Below are positions 6,377 through 8,378 of a stretch of 8,378 nucleotides of DNA, one piece after another (position 1 is the stretch's first letter; every line of letters starts with the position of its first letter). The DNA is taken from positions 1-8,378 of the forward strand of contig CALLHT010000234.1 in the NCBI GenBank assembly GCA_938009335.1, read 5' to 3'. The translations under genes and the position numbers were made by a program. This DNA is from an uncultured Rhizobiaceae group bacterium. GTDB lineage: Bacteria; Pseudomonadota; Alphaproteobacteria; Rhizobiales; Rhizobiaceae. The notes under the pieces are model-generated. The model saw only the letters and a program-made list of their open reading frames with translations, searched no databases and was not told the origin of the DNA.

Positions 6377-8317
6377 TTACTCTGCCGCGAGCTTTTGTGC
6401 CAGATAGTTGGCCGCCTCTTCCCTGCTTTCAAAGATATGCGGCGGGATAGAACGGTTCGCCAATTCATGGCCAAGTTTCTGGCGCATAAACGCACTTGTT
6501 GTGTACCGCGTGGCTGTCAGGAAGTAATCATACTCCAACTGCCCTAGCAGGTTCATGAACTTGGTTTGAAGAACTGGCGCAATGGAAATTCCGTCATAAT
6601 TTGTGACGATGTTGACCTTGCGTCCCAGCCCCAGGAAGAACGCATTGGATTCACGGTCCAGTGCATCAAGCTCTTCCGCGGTTGAGATATCCAAACCACC
6701 CAGGTTCGCAAAAACCGTATTTGCTTCTTCATCGAATACCAGACGTTCGGAGATTGGAATCTCCAGCATTTCCTTGCGAAGTTTCATCGGTCGCTCAGCA
6801 AAGATGCGCACATCCATCACCGCCGGATTATCCACAATCGGCGCAAAGTCCATATGAGCGAGAATGTCTTTCTTGATGTCGATACCGGGAGCTACTTCGG
6901 TTACTTTCAGGCCTTGCGAGGTTAATCGCATCACACAACGCTCGGTTACATACAGAACCTCTTTGCCCTGCTCTGCCGTATAAGGCCCATTGAAAGTGAT
7001 CTGCTCAACATCCTTGATGAACTTCTTGTTGCGACCTTCTTGTAAAATCTTGAGTTCGTTATTAGCGATTTCGATTTTTAGCCCGCCTGCAGTGAAGGTG
7101 CCGACAAAGATCACTTTACGCGCATTCTGAGAAATATTGATAAACCCGCCTGCTCCTGCAAAGCGGTCCTTGAAACGGCTCACGTTCACATTGCCGTACT
7201 GATCAACCTGCGCCATACCAAGGCAGGCGAGATCAAGTCCGCCACCATCGTAAAAATCAAATTGCTGATTGGTCTGGATGATCGCGCTTGCATTGATGGC
7301 CGCACCAAAATCAAGCCCCGATTGAGGCACACCGCCATGAACACCAGCTTCCGTTGTAAGCGTGATACAATCGATGATCCGCTCTTCATTGGCAACCGAG
7401 CCAACCCCTTCCGGCATACCAATACCAAGGTTCACGATACCATTAACCGGCAATTCCATGGTAGCCCGACGGGCGATGATCTTGCGCTCGGAAAGCTCCA
7501 TCGGCTCCAGCGTATCCACGAGAGACTTCATTCGACCGGAAAAGCCATGATTATACGGCGTTTGATAGGTCTGCAGATGTTCGTCCGGCTCTGACACCAC
7601 AACACAGTCAACAAGATTGCCCGGAACAATCACTTCTTTTGGCGAGAGAGAACCGGGCGCTGCGATACGCTCCACTTGAGCGATCACCAATCCGCCAGAA
7701 TTTTTTGCAGCCATGGCAATTGGCAGCATGTCCAGCGTCAGTGCTTCGCGTTCCATCGTAATATTGCCAAGCGGGTCTGCTGTTGTGCCACGAATGAGCG
7801 CGACGTTTACGGGAATCGATTTATAGAAAAGCCATTCTTCGCCTGCAATTTCCTGGAGTTCGACAAGTGCCTCTTGTGTGCAGTCATTAATCGCGCCGCC
7901 CGTTTGGCGTGGATCCACAAAAGTATGCAGCCCGACCTTCGAAAACATGCCCGGCTTTCCGGACGCGATATCGCGATAGAGTTGAGAGATACACCCAAGC
8001 GGCAGATTGTAGGCTTGGATTTTGTTTTGCATCGCAAGCGCGCCAAGCTTTGGCACAAGCGACCAGTGCCCACCAACCGCGCGTTTCACCAAACCCGGAT
8101 GCGCAAGGCGGTTAAGACCTCTGTCTTTTCCGTCGCCGGGAGCGGCCGCAAACAGAAGCGAAATGTCTTTCGGTATGGCATGGGTAAGGAAGCGTTCTTC
8201 GATACCACGCAACAAGCTTTCAGGTGTTCCAATTCCTACAAAGCCCGACACACACACCGTATCCCCATCGCTGATGGTTGCAATGGCACTTTCAAGAGAG
8301 ACGACCTTATCGACCAT
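6377..8317 (-). CDS. Family I acyl-CoA:acetate/3-ketoacid CoA-transferase with extra C-terminal domain
   Basis: A 646-residue protein of the one-chain family I CoA-transferases (propionate CoA-transferase/YdiF group), which move CoA between short-chain acyl-CoAs and free acids through a glutamyl-CoA thioester. The alpha-like half (about 1-270) has GDTVCVSGFVGIGTPESLL (18-36) and TTADPLGNITMERE (178-191). The beta-like half (about 285-515) has VNLGIGMPEGV (295-305), the catalytic glutamate E323 in TTEAGVHGG, and GGGLDLACLGMAQVD (358-372). The classic fold should end near KLRKEML (512-518). The remaining 128 residues include LGGLDIST, VTNYDGISIAP and PPHIFESREEAANYLA, and resemble a SpoIIAA/STAS-like domain. 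Physiological substrate is unknown; acetate, propionate or a 3-ketoacid are candidates. ATG 8317 gives a family-like N-terminus, although the ribosome binding site is weak. It lies 98 bases upstream of imuA on the same strand, and no clear terminator separates them. Confidence 0.92.
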   Translation of the reverse strand: MVDKVVSLESAIATISDGDTVCVSGFVGIGTPESLLRGIEERFLTHAIPKDISLLFAAAPGDGKDRGLNRLAHPGLVKRAVGGHWSLVPKLGALAMQNKIQAYNLPLGCISQLYRDIASGKPGMFSKVGLHTFVDPRQTGGAINDCTQEALVELQEIAGEEWLFYKSIPVNVALIRGTTADPLGNITMEREALTLDMLPIAMAAKNSGGLVIAQVERIAAPGSLSPKEVIVPGNLVDCVVVSEPDEHLQTYQTPYNHGFSGRMKSLVDTLEPMELSERKIIARRATMELPVNGIVNLGIGMPEGVGSVANEERIIDCITLTTEAGVHGGVPQSGLDFGAAINASAIIQTNQQFDFYDGGGLDLACLGMAQVDQYGNVNVSRFKDRFAGAGGFINISQNARKVIFVGTFTAGGLKIEIANNELKILQEGRNKKFIKDVEQITFNGPYTAEQGKEVLYVTERCVMRLTSQGLKVTEVAPGIDIKKDILAHMDFAPIVDNPAVMDVRIFAERPMKLRKEMLEIPISERLVFDEEANTVFANLGGLDISTAEELDALDRESNAFFLGLGRKVNIVTNYDGISIAPVLQTKFMNLLGQLEYDYFLTATRYTTSAFMRQKLGHELANRSIPPHIFESREEAANYLAQKLAAE

Positions 8318-8378
8318 GTATAGCTACCCGCTTTTCGTTTTTTGCTTTGATTTGCTTGAAGGTGTTTTCGACGATGTT
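8307..8378 (-). CDS. Possible 3' end of an upstream gene
   Basis: From the right edge the minus strand has an open frame of 23 codons (NIVENTFKQIKAKNEKR...) ending at TAA 8309-8307. It would overlap the CoA-transferase start by 11 bases, as in a tightly packed operon. Codons in this frame often end in G or C, as in the neighbouring genes. A second frame ends at TAG 8326-8324, just before the ATG, and cannot be excluded; it would encode a Ser/Lys-rich tail. The stretch is too short to recognise a family or to prove that it is coding. Confidence 0.25.
   Translation of the reverse strand, partial: NIVENTFKQIKAKNEKRVAIHGR

Noticed and set aside
7676..8323. Open frame of 215 codons on the plus strand
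   Set aside because: It is antisense to the highly conserved N-terminal half of the CoA-transferase, has unordered Cys/His/Arg-rich composition and no recognisable domain.
1..8378. A novel defence or mobile system
   Set aside because: No nuclease, toxin, integrase, transposase, reverse transcriptase, repeat array or direct-repeat boundary was found. The genes are a known SOS cassette, a metabolic enzyme and an acetyltransferase-like fragment.

Overview
This window is most likely from an alphaproteobacterium of roughly balanced base composition. Two things point there: a complete imuA-imuB-dnaE2 cassette, and in front of it a direct-repeat LexA box of the alphaproteobacterial type (GTTC-N7-GTTC). 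The genus cannot be told from this sequence. Almost all the DNA is coding, four of the five main genes are on the minus strand, and no RNA genes, insertion sequences, CRISPR arrays or phage genes were seen.

Layout from left to right. Bases 1-618 (+) hold the 3' part of a gene for a GNAT-like acetyltransferase-fold protein, cut by the left edge. Its stop codon interlocks, as the tetranucleotide TTAG, with the stop of the convergent dnaE2. Bases 615-6278 (-) hold the three-gene SOS mutagenesis operon, transcribed right to left: imuA, then imuB (overlapping imuA by 116 bases in another frame), then dnaE2 (5 bases after imuB). A plausible sigma-70 promoter with the LexA box over its predicted transcription start sits just in front of imuA. 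Bases 6377-8317 (-) hold a full-length, one-chain family I CoA-transferase with an extra C-terminal domain of about 128 residues that resembles SpoIIAA/STAS-like domains. The right edge may carry the last codons of another minus-strand gene overlapping the CoA-transferase start.

How the genes work together. The imu genes encode the damage-inducible translesion synthesis machine: DnaE2 is the polymerase, ImuB is a polymerase-like adaptor that has lost its catalytic acidic residues, and ImuA is a RecA/SulA-like accessory protein. On DNA damage, RecA-stimulated LexA cleavage would free the single promoter and express all three together. The CoA-transferase belongs to acyl-CoA metabolism, probably in a separate transcription unit with genes beyond the right edge, and has no evident link to mutagenesis. 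The region looks like ordinary chromosome, not a mobile or defence island. The points most worth a second look are the promoter/operator arrangement, the long imuA/imuB overlap and the extra domain on the CoA-transferase.
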